Source: Ectopseudomonas khazarica
GTDB lineage: Bacteria > Pseudomonadota > Gammaproteobacteria > Pseudomonadales > Pseudomonadaceae
Assembly: GCF_004521985.1 (NCBI RefSeq)
Contig: NZ_SBHZ01000004.1
Coordinates: 62,001 to 126,000 of the forward strand
Length of the DNA stretch: 64,000 bases
Direction: 5' to 3'
Shown: positions 50,236 to 59,514 of the stretch, one piece after another
Layout: every line of letters starts with the position of its first letter
Numbering within the stretch: the stretch's first letter is position 1
Program-made: the position numbers and the translations under genes
Notes under the pieces: model-generated
The model's input: only the letters and a program-made list of their open reading frames with translations
What the model was told of the DNA's origin: nothing
Databases searched by the model: none

Positions 50236-50850
50236 ATGACCATGCCATCCATGCAAGCCTTGTCGCACACTGCCTTTGAACAACTGGTAGCCAATGCCCA
50301 GAGTGTTGAGGAAGACAGCTACGGCCCCAAGGTCTACCTGTTCGACAATGGTGACTACCTGAAGCTATTCAGGCGTAAACGCCTTCTTTCCTCTGCCTTG
50401 CTCACCCCTTACTCGGTGCGTTTCTGGCGGAATGCGGAGCGGCTTCAACGTCTGGGCATCCCAACGGTTACGCCGCTGGAGCTCTTCAGACTCCCAAACG
50501 CAGGATGGACTGCAGTTCGCTACAGAGCACTGGAGGGAACGACGCTGAAGTCGGTCTACGCACAGGAGCAGGGAATGGATTCGGCCTTGCTCGAACAGCT
50601 CGCCGGATTCTTCAGGAACCTGCACAGAAAAGGGGTCTATTTCCGCTCGATGCACCTGGGCAATATCGTTTTGACCCCCAACGGCGCGCTCGGCCTTATC
50701 GATATCGCAGACCTGACATTCCAGTCACGCGCCCTGTCGCACAACAAGGCGCGGCGGAACCTGGCTCATTTCGAGCGTTACCTGAAACACAACGGCCTTA
50801 CCGCAGGATTTCCATTCAACGCCCTGTGCGAAAAAGTTCTGGCGCCCTAG
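50236..50850 (+). CDS. Small LPS kinase-like protein with degenerate catalytic site
   Basis: The 204-residue product has a kinase-like fold: YLKLF with K43, an early DSYGPKVYLFDNGD, then RSMHLGNIVLTPNGALGLIDIADL. The HRD-type loop reads FRSMHLGN: the catalytic Asp is replaced by Ser138, whereas N143 and the DxD-like D156 are kept. Relatives are labelled toluene tolerance or LPS core kinase proteins. It shares its TAG stop with the convergent waaL stop (CTAG). Activity as a kinase is doubtful. Confidence 0.7.
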   Translation: MTMPSMQALSHTAFEQLVANAQSVEEDSYGPKVYLFDNGDYLKLFRRKRLLSSALLTPYSVRFWRNAERLQRLGIPTVTPLELFRLPNAGWTAVRYRALEGTTLKSVYAQEQGMDSALLEQLAGFFRNLHRKGVYFRSMHLGNIVLTPNGALGLIDIADLTFQSRALSHNKARRNLAHFERYLKHNGLTAGFPFNALCEKVLAP

Positions 50851-50858
50851 GCGCCAGA
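50830..50858 (-). terminator. Terminator hairpin at the end of waaL
   Basis: Nine-base perfect arms TCTGGCGCC (50838-50846) and GGCGCCAGA (50850-50858) with a three-base loop. In the minus transcript the stem is followed by ACTTTTT, giving an intrinsic terminator for waaL. The waaL stop codon lies in the loop and the first base of the right arm of the kinase gene also lies in it, so the hairpin overlaps both coding ends. Confidence 0.8.
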
Positions 50859-52040
50859 TGTGACCTCTGGCGCAGCAGCCGTGGCCTTGCGCGTGTTCGA
50901 TGCCTTGCACAGCACGGCCAGATGAATGGCGATAGGAATCCATATCAGGAACCAGTGTTCCTTGGGCCTCGACATGAAAGAGCCCCCTTCGGTCATTCCC
51001 GCCACAAAACCGTAGACCAGCAGAGTCGAGCTGATCAGCACCAGACCAGACCCACGCATGCGCCAGGCACTGAGCAGGCTGTACACGTAAAGGGTCAGCC
51101 AAAGCGCCCCCCCAACCAAACCGGTCTGATATATGACACCCAACGTCAGATTATGGGGATCCGCCAGCAACGTATCCGCACCATCCGGCAGTACGATATC
51201 GATGCCTGTGCCATAACCATGGCCGAGCCAGAGCACCGGCATGATCTGCTTCCACGTCTCCGCCCAGATGAACGGCCGGTAGGACAGCCCCCTGTCCAGC
51301 AAGTCGGCGCCGAAAAACCACACGCCCGTCGCACCGATACCGGCTAATGCCAGCACAAGCCAGAGCCCCCGCCTATCTGCGACCATGACCAGCAACCAGA
51401 TAAAGCATGCGAACAAGGCCATGAAGGGAGTCCGCGAGCCTGTCAGGAACAGCAACAGGACCAGGGGAACCAGCATCATGAGTTTCAGGGGCCATTGTTT
51501 CGCAGAGCTCATGAGCGCCCCCAGCCAAAGGGCGGCAAAAAAACCGTACACATGCGAGGTCAATAACGGGTTGTACAAGGCACCGTAGCCTTCCAGGCGC
51601 GGATGTCGGCTATCACCCCAGAGATAAGCAACGATACTGATCAGCGCCGCGAGGGCAGCAACAGCTCCAGCCAGCCCCACGGAATGCACCAGACGCCGCA
51701 TATCGACATCGCCCAGCGCAGCAACACCCAGAAGCAACATGCAGATGTACAACGGATGCTTGAGTTTCGAGTAGTCAACGTTCCCGGAGTACCAGGCCAG
51801 CGACAGCGCGACGTATGCCGAAAAAGCGACAAACAGCCAGAACAGCGGAGCCTGCCGCAAAAAAAGGAATCGGCGCCAGCAGACGAGCGCGACGATAAGG
51901 GTCGGCAAGGCGAAGCTCAGATAGTACAACTTGTGATAAAGCGAACGCTCTCCGACCCAGAACATTCCTGTCAGCAGCAATACCAACGCAGCCGGCAGCC
52001 AGTACCGAACATACCCCTTGAACAACGATTCACACCACAT
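50847..52040 (-). CDS. waaL: O-antigen ligase WaaL
   Basis: WaaL joins O antigen from its lipid carrier to the lipid A-core at the periplasmic face. The 397-residue product has about ten hydrophobic segments and a large periplasmic loop with LLDRGLSYRPFIWAE, GHGYGTGIDI and LLADPHNLTLGVIYQTG. The ligase family motifs LTGSRTP and the His in DPHN are present. It is the last gene of the minus-strand core operon and ends in an intrinsic terminator. Sequence identity within this family is low, so the call rests on topology, motifs and position. Confidence 0.85.
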   Translation of the reverse strand: MWCESLFKGYVRYWLPAALVLLLTGMFWVGERSLYHKLYYLSFALPTLIVALVCWRRFLFLRQAPLFWLFVAFSAYVALSLAWYSGNVDYSKLKHPLYICMLLLGVAALGDVDMRRLVHSVGLAGAVAALAALISIVAYLWGDSRHPRLEGYGALYNPLLTSHVYGFFAALWLGALMSSAKQWPLKLMMLVPLVLLLFLTGSRTPFMALFACFIWLLVMVADRRGLWLVLALAGIGATGVWFFGADLLDRGLSYRPFIWAETWKQIMPVLWLGHGYGTGIDIVLPDGADTLLADPHNLTLGVIYQTGLVGGALWLTLYVYSLLSAWRMRGSGLVLISSTLLVYGFVAGMTEGGSFMSRPKEHWFLIWIPIAIHLAVLCKASNTRKATAAAPEVTSGA

Positions 52041-52088
52041 ACGTGAAAGTCCAACCTACGAAACTTGCCTGGCAAACCTGGGCGTCAA

Positions 52089-52994
52089 TTAGGAAAACAA
52101 CAAGCGCCAAATGCCACGAATGACCTTGGCGTTCCACTTGCGCACTGGCAGCTCGCTCAGCAGTTCTCGTGCGAGAGCCTTGTCCCGGCTCGAGGCCTTG
52201 AGAAACATGGAAATCATGTATTTCAATCTGACATCCGCGTAGGCCGGGTGGTCGGAGAACAGCGCATAAGTCTTCTGCATGTTCTCCACCATGAAGCGCA
52301 AGTGCTTATACGTGTTGCTCTCGTGCTTGCGGTAATCCGCCAATACGTCCGGAAGAATATCGATGACGTACCCGGCCTTGAGAATACTGAGGCAGATGTA
52401 CACGTCTTCCAGGCGAATATCCGGATTGAAGCCACCTACGGCCTCCAGAGCCTCACGCCTGAACATGAGGGTAGCCGCTTGCGGCCCAGGCTTAAGATCA
52501 AGGAAGTGGTCATCAAAGTTAAGTCGCCGAAAAGGCAGGTGACGCTGTTTCTGCTCCTTGTCCGGCAACGGCATGCCAGAAGCGTCGATGATATCGATAT
52601 TGGCCGAGCAGATGCCCACTTCAGGCTTGCCCTGCATGTAATCGACCTGAACAGCCAGGCGCTGAGGACGCATGATATCGTCAGAGCCAAAAGGCACGAT
52701 GAGGCTGCCCTTACTCCTGGCAATCGCCGCATTGAGCGTTCTGCTCAAACCGCTGTTCTGTTGAGCCTGGAAATCGAAGCCATATTCCGCTTGAAGGCGA
52801 GTGATGCGCTCGACACTGTCATCACTGGAGCCATCGTCGACCACCAGCAGCTCGAAATTGGCATAGGTCTGCCCCATCACACTGCGAATGCTGGCTTCGA
52901 TATAGGGTGCGTGATTGTAGGACGCGATGATGACCGAAACGAGTGGCAAATCTCGCTCTGCACAGTCGCGGGGCAACTGATCTGATTCACTCAC
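52089..52994 (-). CDS. wapR: Family 2 glycosyltransferase, WapR-like rhamnosyltransferase candidate
   Basis: The 301-residue product has a GT-A family 2 fold: VSVIIASYNHAPYIEASIRSVMGQTY, VVDDGSSDDS, then FGSDDIM and LEDVYICLSIL. GTG 52994 is chosen because GGAG lies seven bases upstream; an in-frame GTG two codons earlier is too close to it. By its place next to waaL it matches P. aeruginosa WapR, which adds the rhamnose that receives O antigen. The assignment is by position and family, not proven specificity. Confidence 0.7.
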   Translation of the reverse strand: MSESDQLPRDCAERDLPLVSVIIASYNHAPYIEASIRSVMGQTYANFELLVVDDGSSDDSVERITRLQAEYGFDFQAQQNSGLSRTLNAAIARSKGSLIVPFGSDDIMRPQRLAVQVDYMQGKPEVGICSANIDIIDASGMPLPDKEQKQRHLPFRRLNFDDHFLDLKPGPQAATLMFRREALEAVGGFNPDIRLEDVYICLSILKAGYVIDILPDVLADYRKHESNTYKHLRFMVENMQKTYALFSDHPAYADVRLKYMISMFLKASSRDKALARELLSELPVRKWNAKVIRGIWRLLFS

Positions 52995-53088
52995 CGGCAC
53001 TCTCCATCAACCTATTCAAGAACATTGTCATCACCACTACAGCCGCCGTGTACTGCACGACGGGCCAAAGATGTCACGGAAACAGTAC

Positions 53089-54039
53089 CTAGAAGCCCAG
53101 CCACGCCAACCAACCTGCTGGTTGCTCAACGGGCCTGAGTGCCGGCTGCATCACCTCGACGATCTTGCGACCGATCTGATTGAAACCATACTGCGCCTCT
53201 GCCGTTGAGCGGCCAGCTTGTGCAATGCGCTGCGCCAGTTCCGGGTCCGATCGTAGCAAGGCCAGTTTTTCCCGCAGCTGCTCCACCGTCCGGAACAGCA
53301 CGACATTCTGCATGTCGACGAACCCGATGGCCGAGCTTTCCAGCTCACCGTGATCATAGGCGAGCAGCACGCAGCCACAGGCCATGGCCTCGAAGTTCTT
53401 GATCATGTATTCGCCCATTCCCACATCCGCACTCACGAAGAAACGAATACGGTTCAGGGTGTCGCAATACTCCTCGCCGGACTTGGTCTTGGTCACGAGC
53501 AGATCCTCGTGCCGCCCCAGTTCCTCGAGCAGCGCCTTGCGGCCGCTGTACGCCACACTCTTGGTACTGCCGACGAAACCCAGTTCGATATCGCGCGTTC
53601 GGCCTTGATAAGAGAGCAAGGCCTGGTCGTATCCCTTGGGTACGAAACAGGCGTCGAAGCCTTCGTCTCGCAAACGCTGGCTGACCTGGGCGCCCGAGCT
53701 GATGATGCGTACCCATGGCATACGCCGGTAGTGAGCACTGAACTTCCCCGTGTACTTGCAAGGGATGTAGTTCTGGTAGGCATCGTGTTCCAGAATCACC
53801 ACATTGGGCAGGGTACGAATGAAGCGCCATTGACGCATTTCTTTCTTGAACCGCAGAAAGAAAAGAATCCGGTCGTACCGCGAAACATCCACATGCTCGC
53901 GGAAGTATCGCTTCAGGTTAGCCTGCTCATCGCTGCTCAGCCAACGGGTGTCGCAACTACTGCACGCATCAGCGATACCGTCATACAGCCGATCCAGTAT
54001 CGCTCGTTGCTCGGCCTGGACCAGGAAAAGAACGTTCAC
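53089..54039 (-). CDS. GT-B-like glycosyltransferase (Ssg-like position)
   Basis: The product of about 316 residues has a Rossmann-type C-terminal half (DIELGFVGSTKSVAYSGRKALLEELG, YCDTLNRIRFFVSADVGMGEYMIKNFEAMACGCVLLAYDHGE) typical of GT-B enzymes of the GT4 type, with a conserved acidic residue after NFEAMACG. GTG 54039 fits GAGG seven bases upstream better than GTG 54045. Position next to WapR resembles PAO1 PA5001 (ssg). Sugar specificity is unknown. Confidence 0.65.
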   Translation of the reverse strand: MNVLFLVQAEQRAILDRLYDGIADACSSCDTRWLSSDEQANLKRYFREHVDVSRYDRILFFLRFKKEMRQWRFIRTLPNVVILEHDAYQNYIPCKYTGKFSAHYRRMPWVRIISSGAQVSQRLRDEGFDACFVPKGYDQALLSYQGRTRDIELGFVGSTKSVAYSGRKALLEELGRHEDLLVTKTKSGEEYCDTLNRIRFFVSADVGMGEYMIKNFEAMACGCVLLAYDHGELESSAIGFVDMQNVVLFRTVEQLREKLALLRSDPELAQRIAQAGRSTAEAQYGFNQIGRKIVEVMQPALRPVEQPAGWLAWLGF

Positions 54040-54150
54040 TGACACACCTCGAAAAACGCTGCTGACAACCTTGATGAGGCCGACGGTTCATGCGGCCCCT
54101 CCCCTTTACACACCGGTCTCTCTGCCACCCGGCCAAGAACCACTAAGCAC

Positions 54151-55182
54151 CTACTCCGGGATATCCAGCAGTTGGGCGAGATACTGTCTATGTTGCTTGC
54201 TCAACACTCGGCTCCACGGCTGCGCACTCAGGCTCGCGCCTTGAGGAATTGCTTTGCGCCGCAACTCTTCTGCGTATCCGCGACCACAAGCCTCCGCATA
54301 GCGATCGGCATGCATCACCGACGCGTAATATGCCAGCTTGGCATGGGAGCGAACCCGGGACGGTAGAAACAGGCTTCGCACTCTGAAGTTCAGGCGATGC
54401 CACCACGCAGGTCTCGGCTTGCTCTGCGGAACCTCACGAGAGGCCTGAACCAACGCCTCCGAGAACGTTTCTCCGTGCTGCATGAAGAATGCGCCGACGA
54501 TGTGGCGCCAGTAGTTCTTGCCGGAGAAATAGTGCTTGAGCACACCGACAGACTCGGCGGGTCTCCCCAGGTGCCTGGCCGCGACGCCCACGGCGAATTG
54601 CTCGATGATATGAATGTCAGGAACCATCGGATGCATCTCATCGATCAACGCCAGTGTCTCATCCATGATCCGAGAGGCATCCGCCTGGAATCCCAGCACA
54701 CCGGAATTGATCAGCAACATGTTCTGATCCACACCGTGACGATCCGCCAGATGAGGCGCCAGCAAATCATGCAGCACCTTGCCTTTGTGCTCTTTCCACA
54801 CGCCTTCGATCTCGTCCACCAGCCAGGGAGCGTTCGCCAGGCGCTCGAACAGCGTCAACGGCGAGGACGTGAAGAAGGTATCGGTGTCGATGAATATGCT
54901 CTGATCCGCATACGCCAGGGCATCACGAATGGCCGCCGCCTTGCGCCGGTGCAGGTAGGACGCTGGTCCGGTCCACTCCTTCAATGTGGCCGCATCGAGT
55001 TCGATCACCTCCACCGGCCAGCCAGCGAACTGGGCGGGCTCATCGGTGTAGAGCAGAATCCGCGGACATTTTCCCTGCGCGTGGTAGTAGGCCGAGAGAA
55101 TGCTGTACTTGGCCTCCCGGTGATACTCAGGCTTCCCGCCATAAACGAGATAAACCAGCTGCCGAGGTTCACGGCTGGGCAT
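54151..55182 (-). CDS. Putative glycosyltransferase with DTD motif, paralogue of the 49142 gene
   Basis: The 343-residue product has YLVYGGKPEYHREAKYSILSAYY and a metal-type site FIDTDTFF with D99 and D101. It parallels the 49142-50191 protein in both places, so the two are probably paralogues with different sugar or acceptor. ATG 55182 follows AGGAG at a spacing of eight and overlaps the preceding stop (TAATG). It is translated with the GT4 gene upstream. A 105-base gap separates it from the next gene. Confidence 0.7.
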   Translation of the reverse strand: MPSREPRQLVYLVYGGKPEYHREAKYSILSAYYHAQGKCPRILLYTDEPAQFAGWPVEVIELDAATLKEWTGPASYLHRRKAAAIRDALAYADQSIFIDTDTFFTSSPLTLFERLANAPWLVDEIEGVWKEHKGKVLHDLLAPHLADRHGVDQNMLLINSGVLGFQADASRIMDETLALIDEMHPMVPDIHIIEQFAVGVAARHLGRPAESVGVLKHYFSGKNYWRHIVGAFFMQHGETFSEALVQASREVPQSKPRPAWWHRLNFRVRSLFLPSRVRSHAKLAYYASVMHADRYAEACGRGYAEELRRKAIPQGASLSAQPWSRVLSKQHRQYLAQLLDIPE

Positions 55183-56315
55183 TATGCAATCTCCTGCATG
55201 AGAAGGCGTACGCTGGGAAGCGACCAGAAATGCGCACACGCAACCTCGTCCGTGAAACAGCGTTGAACCCGAATCACGCCGTCCTGAGCGGAGCCGGAGC
55301 GGGATGTCTCGATCAGGCGAGCGCTCAGCACCGCGTCATCGCCAAGGGGGAACAGCGCCTCAGCGGCCCCTACCACCTCTGGAGCCCCACCACACTCCGT
55401 TGCCAGCACCGCGACCCTAGCCGCCATCGCCTCCAGCAACACCATGCCGAACGGCTCGTGGTCGGAGGTCAGGGCGAACACGTCGAACGCCTTGAAATAG
55501 CGCCGGCCGTTGGCCACCTGGCCAAGAAAGCGCACGGCATCGCCGACACCCAGTTCGGCTGCCAGGGCCTTGAGCTGGGCCTCCAGCCGGCCACTGCCCA
55601 TGATCGCCAGCAAACTGCCGGCCGGCAGTTGCGGCAATGCCTGGGCGAAGCCGCGAATCAACGTGGCCTGGTCCTTGTCCGGATGCAGGCGACCGACGTT
55701 GCCGACCACCCAGGCGTCCGCCGGCAAACCCAGATGCTCACGGGCCTGCTCGCGGCAAACCTGTTCGGCCTGCACGGCCGCGATGTCGATGCGGTTGTAC
55801 AGGGTCTCGATACGCTCGGCTGGCCAGGAGGGCAGGCAGGCGCGCATGTCGTCGCGTACGGCGTTGGACACGCCGAGCAGGCTCAGGCGCTTGCGCAAGC
55901 AGTTGGCGAACAGCTGCCGGGAGCGCCGCTTGTAGTCGCCGAACGCATGGTGCACGCCGATCACCGGCAACGCACTGCCCAGCAGCGCGACGTAGATCGG
56001 CTTGAAGCGGTGTGCGATGCACAGGGCGAAGTCGCGCGAGGCCGCGATGCGGCGGAAATCACGGATCGCCCCCAACTTGAGACCACGGACCTGCGCGCTG
56101 GAATAGTCGAGGAAGATCACCTCGTCGGAGGCCGAGCCGCGCTCGATCTCGGCCGAAGGCGCGCCGGTCAGGTAGACGGTGCAGACCTTGTACGGCGTGC
56201 CCTTGAACAGCACCGCGTATTGCCGCGCGCAATCCAGAAACGGGCCGTCATAGCCGTGACAGAACTGCAGGACCCAGCGCTGCGCCGGGCCCGGGGCCTG
56301 TTCAGACGCCGTCAT
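55182..56315 (-). CDS. wapH: Family 4 glycosyltransferase, WapH-like candidate
   Basis: The 377-residue GT-B protein has the GT4 features VGNVGRLHPDKDQATLIRGFAQAL and the EX7E-type EPFGMVLLEAMAARVAVLATECGGAPEVV. By its position next to the carbamoyltransferase gene it corresponds to P. aeruginosa WapH, thought to add a core glucose; I cannot verify the sugar. It overlaps the carbamoyltransferase stop by 14 bases and has AAGGA five bases before the ATG. Confidence 0.7.
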   Translation of the reverse strand: MTASEQAPGPAQRWVLQFCHGYDGPFLDCARQYAVLFKGTPYKVCTVYLTGAPSAEIERGSASDEVIFLDYSSAQVRGLKLGAIRDFRRIAASRDFALCIAHRFKPIYVALLGSALPVIGVHHAFGDYKRRSRQLFANCLRKRLSLLGVSNAVRDDMRACLPSWPAERIETLYNRIDIAAVQAEQVCREQAREHLGLPADAWVVGNVGRLHPDKDQATLIRGFAQALPQLPAGSLLAIMGSGRLEAQLKALAAELGVGDAVRFLGQVANGRRYFKAFDVFALTSDHEPFGMVLLEAMAARVAVLATECGGAPEVVGAAEALFPLGDDAVLSARLIETSRSGSAQDGVIRVQRCFTDEVACAHFWSLPSVRLLMQEIA

Positions 56316-58056
56316 ACCAGTCCTTGCCGTCCTTGACCACGAGGATGTCTTCCATGATCAGGTACTGCAGGTCCGAGCCGTAGAACATGTTCAGGGCATC
56401 GGTCGGCGAGCAGATCATCGGCTCGCCGCGACGGTTGAGCGAGGTGTTCAGCGATACACCGTTGCCGGTGAGCTTCTCCAGCTCCAGCATCAGGTCGTAC
56501 CAGCGCGGGTTGTACTGGCGCTCCAGCACCTGGGCACGCGAGGTACCGTCCTCGTGCACCACTTCACCCACACGCTCCTTCCACTCGTCGTTGACCTCGA
56601 AGGTGAAGGTCATGAACGGGCTCGGGTGATCGACCTTGAGCATCTTCGCCGCCACGCTGTCGAGCATCGACGGGCAGAAGGGTCTCCAGCGCTCGCGGAA
56701 CTTGATCTGCTCGTTGATGCGGTCAGCCACGCCCGGCACGCTCGGGCAGCCGATGATCGAACGCCCGCCGAGGGCGCGCGGACCGAACTCCATACGGCCC
56801 TGGAACCAGGCCACCGGGTTGCCGTCGACCATGATCCGGGCGATGCGCTCCGGGGTGTTGTCGATGCGCTTGAATACCGGCTGGTGCGGGTGCCTGGCGC
56901 AGGCGGCGATGACGTCTTCGTTGGAATAGGAGGGGCCGAGGTAGACGTGCTCCATCTTCTCCACCGGCACGCCACGCTGGTTCGACACGTAAGCTGCCGC
57001 ACCGACGGCGGTCCCCGCGTCGCCGGAAGCCGGCTGCACAAACAGCTCCTTGACGTCGTCGCGGGCGATGATCTTCTGGTTCAGCTTGACGTTCAGCGCG
57101 CAGCCACCGGCGAAGGCGATCTTGCCGGTTTCCTTGAGGATGTCGCCGAGGTAGTGCTCCATCATCTGCAGCGCCAGCTTCTCGAACAGCGCCTGCATGC
57201 TGGCGGCATAATGGATGTAGGGGTCGTCGGCGATGTCGCCCTCACGCTTCGGCCCGAGCCACTCGATCAGCTTGGGCGAGAAGTAGTAGCCCTTGCCGTT
57301 TTCCTTGTAGCGGCGGAAACCGATGACGTTGGCGTACTCGGTGTTGATGATCAGCTCGCCGTTCTCGAACTTGGCCAGGCGCGAGAAATCGTACTTGGCG
57401 GCATCGCCGTAGGGCGCCATGCCCATGACCTTGAACTCGCCGTCGAGCATCTCGAAACCGAGGTATTCGGTGATCGCGCCATACAGGCCGCCGAGCGAGT
57501 CCGGATCGAAGAACTCCTTGATCTTGTGGATCTTGCCGTTCTCGCCGTAGCCGAAGAAGGTGGTGGCGTACTCGCCCTTGCCATCGATGCCGAGGATCGC
57601 GGTCTTTTCCGTGAAACCCGAGCAGTGGTAGGCACTGGAGGCGTGCGCCAGGTGGTGCTCGACCGGCTCGATCTTGACCTTCTTCAGATCGAAGCCGAGC
57701 TGCACCAGGCACCACTCGATACGCTTCTTGTAGCGCTTGTAGCGGCGGTTGCCGAACAGGATCGCATCGAGGGCGCGATCCGGCGCGTAGGCGTAGCGCT
57801 TGGCGTACTGCCAGCGAGCCTTCTCGAAGATGCTGATGGGGGCGAAGGGAATGGCCACCACATCGACGTCAGAGGGCTTGATACCCGCCTGTTCCAGACA
57901 GAACTTGGCCGACTCGTAGGGCATGCGGTTCTTCGCATGCTTGTCGCGCACGAAGCGCTCCTCTTCCACCGCCGCGATCAGTTTGCCGTCGATGTACAGC
58001 GCGGCGGAGGGATCGTGACTGAGGGCGCCGGACAGGCCGAGAATGGTCAATGCCAC
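56302..58056 (-). CDS. wapO: LPS core carbamoyltransferase, WapO-like
   Basis: The 584-residue protein belongs to the NodU/CmcH carbamoyltransferase family. It has a Kae1/TobZ-like N-terminal domain (LGLSGALSHDPSAALYIDGKLIAAVEEERFVRDKH, HHLAHASSAYHCSGF) and the diagnostic GRMEFGPRALGGRSIIG segment. In P. aeruginosa a carbamoyl group is placed on the second heptose, and this gene lies where that enzyme is encoded. The start is a GTG at 58056, nine bases after GAGG. Confidence 0.87.
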   Translation of the reverse strand: MALTILGLSGALSHDPSAALYIDGKLIAAVEEERFVRDKHAKNRMPYESAKFCLEQAGIKPSDVDVVAIPFAPISIFEKARWQYAKRYAYAPDRALDAILFGNRRYKRYKKRIEWCLVQLGFDLKKVKIEPVEHHLAHASSAYHCSGFTEKTAILGIDGKGEYATTFFGYGENGKIHKIKEFFDPDSLGGLYGAITEYLGFEMLDGEFKVMGMAPYGDAAKYDFSRLAKFENGELIINTEYANVIGFRRYKENGKGYYFSPKLIEWLGPKREGDIADDPYIHYAASMQALFEKLALQMMEHYLGDILKETGKIAFAGGCALNVKLNQKIIARDDVKELFVQPASGDAGTAVGAAAYVSNQRGVPVEKMEHVYLGPSYSNEDVIAACARHPHQPVFKRIDNTPERIARIMVDGNPVAWFQGRMEFGPRALGGRSIIGCPSVPGVADRINEQIKFRERWRPFCPSMLDSVAAKMLKVDHPSPFMTFTFEVNDEWKERVGEVVHEDGTSRAQVLERQYNPRWYDLMLELEKLTGNGVSLNTSLNRRGEPMICSPTDALNMFYGSDLQYLIMEDILVVKDGKDWYDGV

Positions 58057-58068
58057 AGGTTTGAGCCT

Positions 58069-59514
58069 CTAATTCGGGCAGGTGCCTGGCACCTGCGGTA
58101 AACGTTGGTCGAGCAACTGGTGCAAGGCGGAGTCCGCCGGCCAGTTGCGCAGGAAACGGGCGCGGTCGCGGGCATAGGCCCGAGCGAAGCTGCGCGCACT
58201 GCGATGCTGACGCATGGCATCCAGGTCGATCAGCGACCAGGCGCCCTGCACCTCATCCCAGAACAGGTTGTGCCCCTTGAAATCACCATGGCTGATGCGT
58301 TCACGCAGCATCGCCGCGAACAGTCGATCCAGCGCCAGCAGCTCGATTTCCGGGGGCGTTGCCTGCTGATATGCCTCGAAACGCGCGATTATATCCTGCC
58401 CACCACAATAGTCGGTAATCAGGTACGCACGTCCACGCAGCCAGCACCAGCGGCGCTCGATTACCGCCAGCGGCGTCGGCGTGACGATGCCCAGCAACTG
58501 CAGGCGATTGCCTTCGCGCCAGCTGTGCCAGGCTCGGCTCGGACGCCAGAAGCGCTTGAACCAGTGCAGCAGGTTCTTCACGTTGTAGCGCTTGACCACC
58601 AGCGGCCTGCCATCGACATCGACGCGCGCCACCGTGGCCGCGCCACCCGTCTTGTAGATATGCCCGCCCTCGATGCGCGCATCCAGCTCGGCCAGCAGCG
58701 GCTGCAGGGCCGGCTCGGCCTCACGACGCAGCACGCGCAGGCCGAAGGCGCCAATGCGCGCGGTGAACAGGCTGCACTCACGCGCCGCCTTTCTCAGGTA
58801 GTCACGCAGGCGCCAGCGGCGCACCTTGGCCACCTCGGCCTGGAGCATCTCCAGCGGCAGCGCGTGTTCGCCATTGGCCAGCAGGTAATGGATCAGCAGC
58901 TCCTCGAGGCAGGGCTCCAGCTCGGCTGGCAACTGGGCGAAGAACACTCCCAGGTTCTCCAGCACACGCGCCCGCGACAGCGGCTGGCCAGGCGTCTCGG
59001 CGCATACCCCGCCACCGTCGATCAGGTACAGGCTGCCGTCATGACGCAACAGGTTGTCCAGATGCAGGTCGGCCTGCCACAGGCCTTGCGCATGCAGGCT
59101 GCCGACCGTCGCCAGCGCCTCCCCCAGCACCGCCTGCTGCGCATCCGTCAGCAGTGGTTCGGCGGCGACGGCCTGCCAGGCCGACCAAAGGCTTTGCGCC
59201 CCCGAGAGATACTCGAACAGCAACCAGCCGCCCTGCCCCTCGACGAAGCCATGCGCCAGCAGCGCCGGCGTCGGCAGCCCCTGCCCGGCCAGCAGGCGGG
59301 CGCCATCCAGCTCGCGCTGATAATGGCGCTGCGCGCGACCGCCAACCAGCAGCTTGGCCAGCACCTCGCGCCCTTGCCAGGTGGCCACGCCCACGTAGCG
59401 CTGGCCCGGCAGCACCCGCAGCCACTCGCTCACCTGCACGGTGGTATCGGCCATCTGCACCTGCAGCGGCAGTGCCGGCGTACGCCCAGCCTGGCTCAGG
59501 TCCCGCAGCGACAT
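58069..59514 (-). CDS. Two-domain LPS core kinase-like protein
   Basis: The 481-residue protein contains two kinase-like lobes in tandem. The first has K54, QADLHLDNLL (D149, N154) and LIDGGG (D166). The second has VVKRYNVKN (K308), HGDFKGHNLF (D411, N416) and LIDLDAM (D430). Both keep the Lys, DX4N and metal Asp positions. Such proteins lie in Pseudomonas core clusters (PAO1 PA5006 position). One lobe may be regulatory. ATG 59514 overlaps the preceding stop (TGATG); a longer open frame upstream overlaps the preceding gene. Confidence 0.8.
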   Translation of the reverse strand: MSLRDLSQAGRTPALPLQVQMADTTVQVSEWLRVLPGQRYVGVATWQGREVLAKLLVGGRAQRHYQRELDGARLLAGQGLPTPALLAHGFVEGQGGWLLFEYLSGAQSLWSAWQAVAAEPLLTDAQQAVLGEALATVGSLHAQGLWQADLHLDNLLRHDGSLYLIDGGGVCAETPGQPLSRARVLENLGVFFAQLPAELEPCLEELLIHYLLANGEHALPLEMLQAEVAKVRRWRLRDYLRKAARECSLFTARIGAFGLRVLRREAEPALQPLLAELDARIEGGHIYKTGGAATVARVDVDGRPLVVKRYNVKNLLHWFKRFWRPSRAWHSWREGNRLQLLGIVTPTPLAVIERRWCWLRGRAYLITDYCGGQDIIARFEAYQQATPPEIELLALDRLFAAMLRERISHGDFKGHNLFWDEVQGAWSLIDLDAMRQHRSARSFARAYARDRARFLRNWPADSALHQLLDQRLPQVPGTCPN

